This document shows positions 1 through 12,000 of a stretch of 64,000 bases of DNA, piece by piece. The notes under the pieces are model-generated. The model saw only the letters and a list, made by a program, of their open reading frames with translations, was not told the DNA's origin and searched no databases. This stretch comes from Brachionus plicatilis (taxonomy: Eukaryota > Rotifera > Eurotatoria > Ploima > Brachionidae), in assembly GCA_010279815.1 (NCBI GenBank), contig QEOQ01000123.1, positions 117,829-181,828 on the forward strand, in the 5' to 3' direction. The translations under genes were made by a program, and so were the position numbers. Within the stretch, counting starts at the first letter, position 1, and each line of letters starts with the position of its first letter.

Positions 1-506
1 AATGATGAACCACATGGAGAGCACATTTTGATTAGTTTTTTTTTTTTGTTGTTAAATTCAATTTGATTTAACTAAAAATTTTCACTTTCTTTTATAAGAT
101 GATTTTTTTTCAGAAACACATAAACATTTCGATCAATTGATTGAGTTTTGTATAGAATTACCATAAGGTTTTTTTTTTTTTCATTCCATTTAAGCCTCTT
201 TGTTCCAAGAGATCGATTGTTTTGTTTATCAATTAGATTTTTAGTTTTTGTAAGATCAGTCGAGCATTTAAAAATATTTTTTTTATCAATAAGCCAATTT
301 ATTATCGATAGAATTTTTTAAATACTAATTGTGTGATTAATTAAATACGATATTTTTCTAATTCCAATTTTCAATTCAAATTCCACTGTTTTGTTCAAAA
401 ATAAATTGTTAACTTCACAGCTCTTTTTAAATTTAAATTGCTGGTAGAAAACTTATTAGCCTCTAACAAATCTAATAGAAGATCTTTGTTATTTTCTAAA
501 AAATTA
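1..506. other. AT-rich intergenic sequence, no gene seen
   Basis: Poly-T runs and short AT repeats. No open frame, terminal repeat or RNA gene could be supported. Confidence 0.5.
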
Positions 507-1091
507 TGTTATCGTTTTTATTTTTTGATAAAACGTAAATATCAATAATTACGTTATTACAAGTAATTTTGAAATAAATAAAATTTTATATTTTTCCTAT
601 TTTTTTTTATTTTTCTCGTAATTAACTGAAATCAAAAAGATAAATTTAGTAATAATCTGAAATAAAGGGTAAAAATTGATAAAAAGTTTATAAAAATCTT
701 ACCATTCCTTGACCACCACCAATTGTAATTTCATTGACCGCTTGTCTAGCACTTTTGATAGACTTTCGGTTCTAATTTCTAGTTCATAAAACTATAAAAC
801 CAATACCAAAATAAAATTTTTAATTTTAAAACCAATTTATTTTGAAATTTTTTGACTAATTTTTTTTTGTTTAATTTTTATTTAGAAAAATTTCTACCAA
901 AATTTACTGAAAAGTTAATTTAGTTTTAAAATATGACAAGTTTGTTTTTTTTTTGATATTTTACGGTTGCATAAGTAAATATTAAAACTTACTTTGTAAA
1001 ATTTAATAATAAAAAAATAAATATTTTTTCAAGATTTACTAATGAATCAGTTTATTTTGTTATTTACGTTTTATCAAAATTTACTATTACA
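507..1091 (-). mobile_element. Ginger-like non-autonomous DNA transposon (older copy)
   Basis: Ends form an inverted repeat built on TGTTATCGT.../...ACTATTACA with a shared inner block (TTTTGATAAAACGTAAATA). On the minus strand, 691-760 encodes [17 protein letters not shown], matching the motif preceding the cysteine tail in the better copy at 51754-52614. TGT...ACA ends fit Ginger elements. Flanking 4-mers differ (ATTA/TATA), so the duplication is eroded. Confidence 0.5.
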
Positions 1092-1847
1092 TATAAAAGA
1101 GTTTGTTCAAAATGGACTAAATTACCTTACTAAATTAATTTTACGTAAAACTATATTATTTAAAGTAAGCTTACGTGACTCAATAAATGCATAAAGAAAG
1201 TGAAGTTAAATAAAACTAAATATCAATTTAGAACCTGTAAAGAATAAAATTACATTAAAAATTATTTAATATTTAATAATCATTCTTTAAAAATTACCAA
1301 GGACTTACAAAATTATGAAATTTTTATGAATCATCTATAAATTTTAGAGGAGATTCTGACTTGGCAGCTTTCAAGAAAAACTTTGGAATAGTAAAAGACA
1401 GTAATAGATCGAATCGGTCTCGTTCTCATTTATATCTCATAGTAGATCTAAATGAGATACAATGTCGACTTCATCGTGAAGAAAATGAGTTTCAAATGAG
1501 ATCTCATTTAAAAAAAGTGTATGAAGATTCGCGTGAGAATCTTCAGAGCTTCTCATTACTTTTCTCATTTTTTTCTTATTTGGATACGAAAAAATTTTTA
1601 GCTTTATAATGTGTTTGGTTTTAATTTTTCATTAATTAAGATAAAATTTTAATAAAAAATGTCTTTTTTTTTATAAATTTATTTAAATTATTTAATTAAA
1701 GTTATATTACAATAATCAGAGTACAATCAGAGTTGTATAAAAGTCATAATTCACAAGTCAAGTCCAGGTCCGGACTTCCAACTTCACTCCTAATTTTTTG
1801 TATCAAAATCTCAGATTTCAAATATTAAAAACCATACAAAATAAAAG
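1092..1847. other. Intergenic sequence with short repeats
   Basis: Contains an 80-codon open stretch (1361-1609) of low complexity made of repeated ATGAGATC/CTCATTT pieces, which I do not regard as a gene, and a cluster of AAGTC repeats near 1730-1790 related to the hAT-type repeat at 27473. Confidence 0.4.
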
Positions 1848-2297
1848 TGTAGCGGTGGACGCACCACAACCACAGCAAAAACAACAAGACAAAGAAAATA
1901 TTTTAAATAAAAGAAAATTTTTAATTTTAAATTGAAATTATTTTATAATTTATTTTTACTTTTTAAAGATGTCTAATTTTTTCGATTTATGACAAGTCTT
2001 AAATGTTGATTAAAATAACTTTGTATGATTCATAAGATTTCACATTTAAATATTTGTTAAATTTTAAATCTAAAATTAATTATATTTTGAAGAAGAAGAT
2101 TTATTTGTCTAAATAAAAAAATAAACAAACTCTTCTCTCTTTTGATTCCCTTTACTTAAATTCTCGTTGAGGATTCCCTGGAAGAGTTGCTTTTCCTAGC
2201 GACATTAGGTGTCTCCCCAGGCAATCCCACAAAAATTTTAATCACACTCCTCAGCATTCTCTAGGCCAGTTTGAACCCTCGAAGGTCAAACATTACA
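1848..2297. mobile_element. Solo LTR, 450 bp
   Basis: Starts TGTAGCGGTGG and ends ACATTACA (TG...CA), flanked by a perfect 4-bp duplication AAAG at 1844-1847 and 2298-2301. Inside, AATAAACAAAC followed by a pyrimidine-rich and then more GC-rich stretch looks like R/U5. No internal retrotransposon sequence adjoins it. A 4-bp duplication fits Ty3/gypsy-type elements. Confidence 0.65.
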
Positions 2298-2550
2298 AAA
2301 GTGATTTGCATAATTTGATAATTAAAATTTTCTAAATTCTTAAACTCAGTTAATAAAAATATTTTTTTAATGCATATTTAAATATATAAAGCTACAAAGA
2401 ATAAAGCAAGAAAATAAATAAAAAACACTAAAAAAAAGCTAAATCAAATCAATATAGAATATGTTCAAAATTCATATGCTCACCTTTTGATTTGACGTTT
2501 TGCAGCATCATAACACCTTCTATTAGCAATTTTTGACCAATTGACAACTG

Positions 2551-3094
2551 CAGTGGCGGTCGCCACACCATCTTTTAAGATATTGAGGAGAAAATTTTTA
2601 AAAAATTTGAATTAAAAAAAAAATTTTGTTTTAATCTCTCCTTTTTTCAGCCAACTATAGAAAAACACACGAAGACTAGTGACATCTGGAGACTATTAGA
2701 TTACGTTAATCAACTCTCCAAAACCAAATTACTTTCAAAAAAAGAGGGAAAAATTTTATGGGAGTTTAGATAAAATATAGGATTGATCAATTACTTAGTT
2801 GTTACCGATTATCAATCAGTCAATTGAAGCTAGTATTCTTTTTGATAGCATTTATCTTTCTTGTAAACAATTTAAAAAAATTAAAAAAATTCTAGGCATA
2901 AGAATAGAAGAATAAAATTTTTTCTATGAATTTAATTTTTTGCTCTGCTATGTTTTGAATTTTTTAAATAAAATAACTTTTTTTAAACGATTGATTTTTA
3001 AATCTCATTACTTTCTTTTAAAGCCCCCTATTATCTCTTCTTCTTTGGTCTTGAAGTTCGCCACTCCATTTTCAACTTTCTGGCACCGCCACTG
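2551..3094. mobile_element. hAT-type MITE, 544 bp
   Basis: Terminal inverted repeat begins CAGTGGCGG and ends CCGCCACTG. Flanking 8-mers GACAACTG (2543-2550) and GACAGCTG (3095-3102) match in 7 of 8 positions. No coding sequence seen inside. Confidence 0.65.
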
Positions 3095-3271
3095 GACAGC
3101 TGACCCTTAGATTTACTCTCAATTTTGAATGAGTGTTCTTTTTAGAATTCATATTTAGCTTTAGTCTAGAATAAACTTACTTTTTATCCTTTTTGACTTT
3201 TTCTAGTCAAAAAGAATGTTCTTTTTGTACGTTTTAGAATTTATTATAAGCCTTAGTCTAGAATGAGTGAG

Positions 3272-4117
3272 GATTAAAATACCATAAAAAAGGATTAAAA
3301 AACATAAATAATGTGAACGACACATTAACTTATATTTATTTATCAAAAAAGATTACAACCACATAAAATGATTCTAATAAAATGTTACAAACACATAAAA
3401 TTAATTTATAAAAAAAAAATTTAGTCTTTTATTTGATATAAGTGTAAGTAACACATAAGTTATTCTAAATTTCATTCAAATAAAAAGTTACAAACACATA
3501 AAAATAAAATTTTTCAAAATATTTAATTTAATCTTTTTCATACCAATACCCAGCTTTTCGTTTTTTTGATTTAGTTTTGCTAATAAAAGACTTCAATACA
3601 ATACCTAGAAAATTTATTGATACTACAATACATCATGCTATTAAATGTGAACATACTGTCTTATCTAAAAAGTTAGAACAACTGCAGTCTGTACAACCGG
3701 GACACATACATTCTGTGTTTATTTGGACACTATATCTATCCTTACATATGTACTTTATATAATTATCTTTTTTTTCTATTAGACTAATATTCTCTATTTC
3801 TTTTTTAGCTGCTAGTTTTAACGTATATGAAGCCTTAGTACATTTTGAAATAACACAATCTAAAGACTCCCTTGACTCTAGCATAACTACTTTTTCAAAA
3901 ATTTCAAATACTGGGAGTAAATTAAATTTTTTATTGATTTAGAAATTATGTGTTGTTAACAGAAAAATAAATTAAATTTAGTTTTTATGGTTTTTAATCT
4001 TTTTCAATTGTTATACAAAAAATTTATGTGTTGGTTAATCTTTTTAGAATTTTGATTAGCATTTTTTATTTTTATGTGTTCTATTTTTTGATTCACTCTT
4101 TTTATGGTATTTTAATC
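3272..4117 (-). mobile_element. Mutator-like (MULE) remnant with SWIM zinc finger
   Basis: Inverted ends GATTAAAATACCATAAAAA (3272-3290) and its complement ending at 4117. The left half carries several ACACATAAA subterminal repeats. The interior holds a minus-strand SWIM-domain coding fragment (3528-3884). No clean target duplication found. Confidence 0.45.
3528..3884 (-). pseudogene. C-terminal MULE transposase fragment, SWIM zinc finger
   Basis: Open frame from 3884 downward with the SWIM pattern C-x-C-x8-C-x-H in CSCSNFLDKTVCSHLIA. A TGA follows directly, after which the same frame continues to a lysine-rich tail ending KSKKRKAGYWYEKD and a stop at 3528-3530. SWIM fingers occur at the C-terminus of MULE transposases. 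No catalytic core is left. Confidence 0.55.
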
Positions 4118-5037
4118 ATTTTTATAGACGTCCTTTTTATAAAATAAAATGTCAAGATAGCACTCAGGTTTTTCTGAATCAATAATTTCGTTTGCATTCA
4201 GAAAAGAGGGTTTTGGAGCGCATAAATGTAACATTTGTATTAAGCCATCATCTTATTGGTTAACTTCATTTTTTATCAATTCAATAAAAGTTGGAGGATG
4301 TCCTTGAAATTAATAATATTAAAATAATAATTTAAAGTTCTTTAAGAAAAACCAAATAATATCGGGAACATAGCTTTTACAGTTTAAAGCCAAGAAATGA
4401 AATTGAGGTAATGACGACGGTCCTTTAATTCGACGTTCTGCATTTAATAAATTCAGATTGCTAAATCCATCTAACATAAATCTAATCTATTACATATATA
4501 TATATAATATTACATATATTGCATATATATAATTTAATATGTATTACATGTATATAATTCATTTTGTTCAGTTTATTAATTTTGAATACAAAAATTTTCA
4601 TTAGTCTTGAGAGTGAAAACGGCAAATTAAAAAATTTTAAAATAATGTTTTCAATAAAAATATTTTAAATAGTTTTTTTCTTTAGATATTTACAATTTTT
4701 AAAATCAAATAATATAAATAATAATTATCGAAATTTAAAAAATTAACATTTTTAATTTGAAATCGTTTTCAAATATTTACTCAAACACTTATTTTTGTCT
4801 TTTAATTTTTTTGTTACATCGCCTTAAAGGCGTTCATTGAAATAAATAAATAAAATAAAAATACAAAAGATAACACAAATCTCAACAAACTCAAGAAACT
4901 GAATAGATTGAACAAATTGAACAAATTGATTTAAATGATTAAAACAAGATATTCAATTAAATGAAATCATTTTAAAAAAAAGCAAAATTCAGTTTGTCGG
5001 ATTTTATTCAAATCGTCAATACATGACAAAAGTCGGT
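4118..5037. other. Intergenic sequence with an (AT)n tract and a LINE 3' end
   Basis: 4490-4560 is a TA-rich microsatellite. 4810-4862 is a LINE-type 3' terminus annotated separately. No coding sequence seen. Confidence 0.45.
4810..4862 (+). mobile_element. 5'-truncated LINE: 3' hairpin and AAATA tail
   Basis: ACATCGCCTTAAAGGCG forms a perfect stem, followed by TTCATTGAAATAAATAAAT. The same hairpin and tail occur at 49838-49880 and, inverted, at 18561-18620. Such stem-loops plus microsatellite tails mark 3' ends of some non-LTR retrotransposons. Confidence 0.55.
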
Positions 5038-5111
5038 CTATTGCAACTTAATTTGATAAAATTTATCCTTAATTCTAAATAGAAAATTTTTTTTTTTAAT
5101 TTTGACTCTAG

Positions 5112-5870
5112 TTTGTGAAATAACTAGGCAACTAATATTAACTAATATTATGAGGATACCATGTACACATATATTTAATCGAGGTGTATAAATAACCTGT
5201 CTTGAACTGTACGTATCTCGTCTATAATGATCAGGTGCATTATATAAATCATTGTATATTGATCTATCACAACTTGAAGAGTCTTGTCTTTTATAGAGGC
5301 CAAAAGAGTTAAAAAAAGTTGATGACTCTTCCAAGAGACTCAAAACAAACTGTAATTTGCTTAAGTGAAAAAGTAAGTCCTCATCAGTTGCAGCTAAAAT
5401 AAAAATTAAAATAAAATTATTAAATATAAGATGATCGTCTAACCATTTAAAAGACGGGAATTGATAGGCGGAATCTTCAAAAAATTTTCAATACTTAGTA
5501 AAAATCGTTTAATTAATTTTAACGATGAGCTCTTTCCAGTTGACGCATTTGCAATTAAAGCGGTGTAAACAACACATCCTTCTTCAAGAGTTTTTAAAGC
5601 ACCAATTGAAGATAACCCCATCAAATGAGAGACAGCGCACAAAAGAGGTGCTAGAACAAATTCTTTAGAGACAGCATTCTCTATATTATTAACAAACATT
5701 AATAAAAACCTAAAAAAAAATTTCCAAAAGAATACCTATATTTTCGAACAAACTTCTAAAATTTCCATTGAAATTTCGAAATTCATCCTGAAAATTTTCG
5801 AGCGATTCATCCTGTGTTTTTTTGAACAATTTCAATTATATCTTGATCTGTTAGGGCCTCGCCCTCGCAG
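5112..5870 (-). pseudogene. DUF3987-like domain gene fragment, at least two exons
   Basis: Minus-strand coding pieces: 5444-5720 contains a Walker-A-like NASTGKSSSLKLI, and after a 50-nt GT-AG intron 5112-5393 contains a conserved-looking block ending SRQVIYTPRLNICVHG. The order (P-loop, DEDLLFHLSK, SIYNDLYN, PRLNICVHG) resembles DUF3987 proteins, which resemble phage or plasmid primase/helicase parts. Upstream coding (5730-5870) needs a frameshift and an in-frame stop is present. Probably a mobile-element ORF remnant. Confidence 0.4.
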
Positions 5871-6060
5871 AATTAGAGTTTTAATTTTTTTTGTTACGAA
5901 TGGCAAAATAAACCGAACTAAATTACGAATAAAAGTGATGAAATTTGTATTGAAAGTATTGTAAAGGGGATAGGGGCCGGAGAAAATCGTCCGAATGCCG
6001 AATTTTTACGAAAGTAAACCTATAAAACTTTAACTAAGAAAGGACATAAAGAACGTCTTT

Positions 6061-6177
6061 CTAAATTAAAATCTATATCAATTTTAAAAATAACAAAAAG
6101 ATTATAATTTTTGACGAAAAAAAAAGGACAAAAAGGAAGAAAAAAAGGTCAATTCCAAACTAAGATATAAAATACTT
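6061..6177 (+). repeat. Left copy of long direct repeat flanking a LINE fragment
   Basis: 117 bp, nearly identical to 6892-7007: one substitution and one length difference in an A-run. The two copies abut the ends of the reverse transcriptase fragment, so they look like a target-site duplication. Confidence 0.8.
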
Positions 6178-6891
6178 GATACGGAAGGAGTTCTTAGTAC
6201 TCTCTCGGTTAGCCAAGGTGAGAAGGATCTTGGTGTCTACGTAACAAGCGATTTAAAATGGTCAATGAATGTGAACACAGCAGTCAACAAGGCAAACAGC
6301 ATGATTGGAGTAATTAGAAGATGCTTTAAGAATCTTAGTAAGAATGCTTTTCGTCTGCTCTACATGACACTGGTTCGTCCACACCTAGAATACGCCATTA
6401 GTGATTGGTCACCGCATTTGAAACAAGATATAACTCGAATTGAAAAAATTCAAGAAAGAGCAACTAAGCCTGTCGCTGGATTAAAGAACATAACTTATAC
6501 TGAAAGACTGCAGGCTCTCTCTTTGACAACTCTAGAAGAGAGACGCTTCAGAGGTGATCTTATTCAAATTTTTAAGATAGTCCATAACTACGAGCCGGTT
6601 GATTTAAAATATGGTTTGAAATTTGCACAGAAAAGTTACGCAACAAGAGTTCATTCGCTTAAAATGGTTCGTGAAATAAGTAGAAAGTGTACACCACGAG
6701 ACGTGTTTTTGACAAATAGAATTGTACCTTATTGGAATAAATTGTCTGAAAAAGCGGTCACGGCGAAGAGCTTAAATAGTTTCAAGGGTTTTTTGGATGT
6801 AAAATTGAATGGTAGCTGCCAAAGCTCACTTTTGAGCTAAGTACTTCGGTACTGCATACATGCTGCAGTTAAACTACTACCACTACTACTA
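6178..6891 (+). mobile_element. 5'-truncated non-LTR retrotransposon, 714 bp
   Basis: Coding from the first base: the reverse transcriptase C-terminal part with LGVYVTSDLKW, YMTLVRPHLEYAISDWSP and ERRFRGDLIQIFKI, open to the stop at 6838-6840 (ORF 6265-6840 in the same frame). Thumb-region motifs fit the CR1/Jockey/L2 group. The 3' UTR contains two short hairpins (AGCTCACTTTTGAGCT and GTACTTCGGTAC) and a tail of CTA repeats. No catalytic part remains. Confidence 0.8.
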
Positions 6892-7007
6892 CTAAATTAA
6901 AATCTAAATCAATTTTAAAAATAACAAAAAGATTATAATTTTTGACGAAAAAAAAGGACAAAAAGGAAGAAAAAAAGGTCAATTCCAAACTAAGATATAA
7001 AATACTT
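6892..7007 (+). repeat. Right copy of long direct repeat flanking a LINE fragment
   Basis: 116 bp matching 6061-6177; begins directly after the CTA-repeat tail of the element. Confidence 0.8.
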
Positions 7008-8023
7008 TCTGAAAAAGATATAAACTTCGTCTATTCTAAACTATGGCTAACAATTAATTGAAAGAATTACAAAAAGAACATTCTTTTTAACAAAAATAAA
7101 ATCAAAAAGGATAAAAAAGACGTCTATTCTAGATTAAAGCTAAAATAAAATTTTTAAAAAGTACAAAAAGAACATTCTTTTTGACTATAAGAATTTTTAA
7201 TTTTAGCAACTAAATGATTTGTAAGTTTTTTTTTATTTTCTGAAATGTTGCACAAAAAATTTAAAAACATGAAAATGTATAAATGTAAAATTATTTTCAT
7301 TTTGCCCAAGAAATTAATTTTTCCATCAAAATTAAGTTTTTATCAGCAAAAATATATTTTTACAACAAATAAAAATTAACTTAAAGAATATTTTTTTTCA
7401 TGAATTATTTTTTTGATGGATCAAATTAAAAAAATTATATAGCAAAAAAGCAAAATATAAAACATTAAATGAAAATAGATTAATTCCTTAAAAATTTTGT
7501 CCGAATCAAATCCAGTTGCTTTAAGTGATAATGCGTCGATGATTATTTAATTATTTAAGACTTTCCACTCTTTATTAGAAAAGCTTTTTTTACAATTTTT
7601 ATTTTAATTGTTTTTGATTTTAATTTTTAATTTAATGAAAAAATTTTTTTTGATGTATCTTTTCTACTTAATTAATTTAAATTTTCGTGTATTTTGATGA
7701 TAAATTTTTTTTAATTGATGTTTATAATTTTTTTTTTGATTAAATTTTAATAATTTTGGTAATAAAAATAAAAAAAATTTGATGATAAATTTAATTTTTT
7801 TGATGATAAAATTTTGATGTTATTTACTAAAATTTTTGATGATTAAGTTTAAATATTTGATGATATAATAAATGCCACCCTTGAGTATTGAGCATAAAAA
7901 ATGAATAAAGATGCAATTTACAGGAAATGTGCTGTTACAAATCCACAGTGTAAATTTTTTTAAGGGTTAAATATTCTTAAATGACAATAAACTAATTTAA
8001 AATAAAATCGAAAACAAAAATTT
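7008..8023. other. Intergenic sequence with a dispersed TTTGATGATAAA repeat
   Basis: 7560-7890 consists of spaced copies of TTTGATGATAAATTT and ends in ATAATAAATGCCACCCT. A related block lies at 40800-41105 and a weaker one at 18500-18760. No gene seen. Confidence 0.45.
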
Positions 8024-8858
8024 AAAATTTTTCTAACTTTTTCACAATTTTGAGAATGATAAAATTTATTTCGAATATCAGTTAATAATTATTTTAATGA
8101 AGATTCGCCTTTTTTATCTGTATGTTTTTTGAAATCAAAATTTAAAATTACCAAAGAACTAAAATTCAAATTGTGAATTGTGAAAGAAACCAACTCAAAT
8201 TGTGAATCTTCTGGAGTTGTATATATTATATAATGCTCAAAATGTAATATTTTCTATATAAGTGAATCAGGTAAAAAAGCTAAAGAAAAAATTGCACAAC
8301 ATCTTTATGTCATAAAATACTTTAGACAGGATATCTGAAAAACATTAAGTAATTTTGACAGATTTTCTGAAGTATCAATTCACTTTAATTGTTTAAATCA
8401 TTCAGGTGATCATTTAAAATTTTTTATTGTTAAATCGAATTTAGATGATAAAATTGTAAGAATATAAACTGAAACTGAGTTAATAAATATTTTTCTTAAG
8501 TTTAAAATTCCTAATTTAAATAAAAATAAATACTAAAAATTAAATATATAAAAAATTTAAGTTTTGCACGTCTATATAAAAAAAAATTAAATACTTTGTT
8601 GTAAAATTTTTTTTAATTTCAAAAAATGTTTTCTAAATTACTTCAAAATTTGTATAAATTAAAATGTATAAATTTTTAATTTTTTGTATAAATTTTTTTT
8701 ATTTTAAATTAAAAATTAAAATTAAAAATTTTTCTAACTTTTTCACAATTTTGAGAATGATAAAATTTATTTTGACTATTAGTAAAAAATTATTTTTTTG
8801 AAGATTCGCCTTTTTTATCTGTATGTATTTTGAAATCAAAATCTAAAATTACGAAAGA
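8024..8858 (+). mobile_element. Insertion of unknown type flanked by 134-bp direct repeats
   Basis: 8024-8157 and 8725-8858 are the same length and about 92% alike (both end in AAAGA), so the flanks look like an old long target duplication. The 567-bp insert (8158-8724) starts near ATTCAAATTGTGAA and contains a decayed ORF of unknown family (about 8258-8536) that recurs at 32631 and 61855. Confidence 0.55.
8258..8536 (+). pseudogene. Decayed ORF of unknown family, copy A
   Basis: Reads SESGKKAKEKIAQHLYVIKY..., then after one stop SNFDRFSEVSIHFNCLNHSG and FFIVKSNLDDKIV. Copies at 32631-32851 and 61855-62163 align along most of the length. I do not recognise the family. The basic N-terminal half and TETELINIFLKF end are shared by at least two copies. 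Confidence 0.45.
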
Positions 8859-9010
8859 GAGTTTAATCTTATCAATTAATAAGCTTTAATTACATTTAGT
8901 CTAATAAATGATCTTTTGACTAAATTTTAATTGTAAAAATCTGCTGATGATTTAACAATTTTATCTATTATAAATAAAAATAAAATTTAAAAAATTTTTT
9001 TCATTTAAAA

Positions 9011-12000
9011 ATGATTAAATTTGTTATTCTGAGCCTGATAGGTACTCTTTTGACCAAACCGATTAATTGACTCTAAATTGACTTGTTTAGGCTATGCCCT
9101 GGGACAGAGCATTTCTCAAACGAGCTCAAAACCAACCACTGTCACATATCCAAGTGTATCTTTGAACTGTGATTTTGAAAAAGACTTTTGCAACTGGAAA
9201 AATCATTCAAACACCAACAACTTTTTTTGGCAACGCAACAAAGCCAATGAGCTTTTGGACATAAATGGTCCATTGCCAGACCACACTCTTCAATCTCTAA
9301 ATGGACACTACATTTACATCCAAGTACTTAAATAAAAAAAATTATCAAATCTCTATTTTTTTTCAGAGCAACCCATCTCGGCCTCAAAATGATACCACTA
9401 GTATCATCAGTCCTCCGTTAACCATTCGCTATTCCTCCACCACATATTGCTTTAAATTCTGGTACCACATGTACGGTGAAGCAATAAATGGACTTTATGT
9501 CACTCTAGAAAATATGGTCACTCAAAACATGACAACTATTTGGTCCAAGAAAACAACTCAAGGAAATCGGTGGCGCCTGGGACAAACCACGCTTAAGCTT
9601 AATGCAGGAAATTACAGATTTGTTATCCAAGGAGTTGTGGGTGGCAATTTATTAGGAGGTAAAATATTCAAAAATTTTGAATTTATTTTATTAAAAATAT
9701 TTTTTAGATATTGCTATTGATGATGTTACTGCCTCGCCAGGTTCTTGCTCTACATCAACATTTTGTGACTTTGAATCCGAGGATGTTTGCGGCTTTGCTT
9801 CTAATCCAGTGGGAGTTTTTAATTGGACTTGGCACCAAGGTTCAACAGCTACTTACGGGACTGGTCCATCATTCGATCATGTATTTTAACATCGAAAATC
9901 GAAATTTATTTTATTTTTTATTTTTTCAAGACAACTTTTACCACTAATGGTCATTACATGTTCATTGAATCAAGTTATCCAAGAGTAAGTTTTTTTATTT
10001 TAATTCTGGTTTTATCTGATAAATATCTTTCCTTTAAAAATAAAAAGTAACATAAGTACCACATGCACCATTTTGGCATACAAAAAAAGTTTATTTTTTT
10101 TAGAACATTTTTTAAGATAAAAAATATTCTATTTAGGTGATACAAAAAAAATTTTTCTTTATTGATATTAAATAAAAAAGTTGCAAAATAATTTTATTAA
10201 TTAGGAAAAAAAATTATTGAAATTATTGAAAAATTTTAAAATAGTCCACTTTTTTCAGAATCAAACATAAGTACCACAAGCACCATTTTGGAATCCAAAA
10301 AAAAGCTTGTTAAATTAATTTTTTTTTTATTTTAGATCATTTTTTTAAATAGAGAATTATTCCTTTCAAGTGATAAAAAATAAATTTTATTTAAATTTAT
10401 TTAAAAAGTTGTTAAATAATTTTATTAATAAGGAAAAAAAATTATTGAAATTATTGAAAATTTTAAAAATAGTCCACTTTTTTCAGAATCAAACATAAGT
10501 ACCACATGCACCATTTTGGCATACAAAAAAAGTTAATTTTTTTTAAAACATTTTTTATGATAAAAAAATATTCTTTTAAGGTAATACAAAAAAAATTTTT
10601 TTTTTATTGAATTTAAATAAAAAAGTTGTAAAATAATTTTATTAATAAGGAAAAAAAAATAATTGAAATTATTGAAAAATTTTAAAATAGTCCACTTTTT
10701 TTAGGATCAAGGTGACAATGCAATAATTGTGTCGCCGACATACAGATCTTATTCAGCTGGAACACGATGCGTTGAAATTTGGTATCATGCATATGGAAGT
10801 GATGTTGGCTCATTTAATGTGTACAAGCTTGAAAAAGGCTCAATTCAAGGAAAATATGAGAAATTGTTTTCTATTTCTGGTAATCAAGGAAATGAATGGC
10901 ATGTGGCTCAAATCAATTTTTATGTCAGATCTTACCAGGATTATAGTATTGTTTTCGAAGGAGTAGTGGGAGATGATGGATGGTATGACTATGGCTGGTC
11001 GGGTGGCAAGGGCGACATATCTATCGACGATTATGAGCTAAAAGAGAAAGCATGTGAACCTATGGGAGACTGCGATTTCGAGGAGAATACATGTAAGCAT
11101 AAAATTTTAAATAAATCTAACTAAATAAAAAATATTCTACTGATCATTTATTTATTTTTTTACTAATGTTTTATCTGTTATTTACTAATCGTTTATTATT
11201 TATTTGCTGTTCATTTTTATTTTTTTGTACTTATCATTTAATTAAAAAAATATCATTTAATTAAAATTAAAAAAATACTGGTCTCCATCGATGTTGGCCA
11301 GTCGAAATTACTCATCATTCTTTTTTTTTTTTAAGATACAAAAAATTACGATAATGAAATAGGGTAAAAAAAAAATAAATAAAAAAAATTTAAATAGAAC
11401 ACAAAATGAATACTAATTTTCGAAATTCAAAAATTTAAAATATTTAATTTTTAAAGCAATACTATTTATTTAATTAACTCTTTTATAAATTTATGTGAGA
11501 AGAATGGCATTGTGAACTAAAGATCAAAAATAAGGAACAAAAGCTTTAAAAATTGTTTTCTAAAAAGCCAAAAAATTAGTAGTGTTGGCAATCGATGACT
11601 GTTATTTTTTCATTGTATCTAATTATTCTAGTAATAGATGTTTGTTTGGTATTACATTTTTCAATCACAACATTTTCAATATTAAACAAAAAATCAACTA
11701 TTTTTGAGAAATCTTGGTTTTTATTCAAAAAAAAAATCTTTTAAATCATTAATTTTATCGATAGCTTCTTTTGAGCTTATAACAGGTTTTTTAGGTTTTT
11801 CGATTTCTTCGACATCAGAATCACTGTCATCATTTTGTGCTGTATTGTTAACTGAACTGATGATCTCAACATCTGATAATAAGCCGCGTGCAGGAAAATT
11901 TGAGTCAATTGAAACATAAGTATATTTGTCAAAGTTTAACTTTTTTTCAAACGAAGATACATCATTAAATTCGACGTTTTCTTCACATTCACTCAATGAA

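Noticed and set aside
1361..1609. Small protein gene
   Set aside because: Low-complexity frame made of repeated ATGAGATC-type blocks, no motif, and it lacks an ATG at its start.
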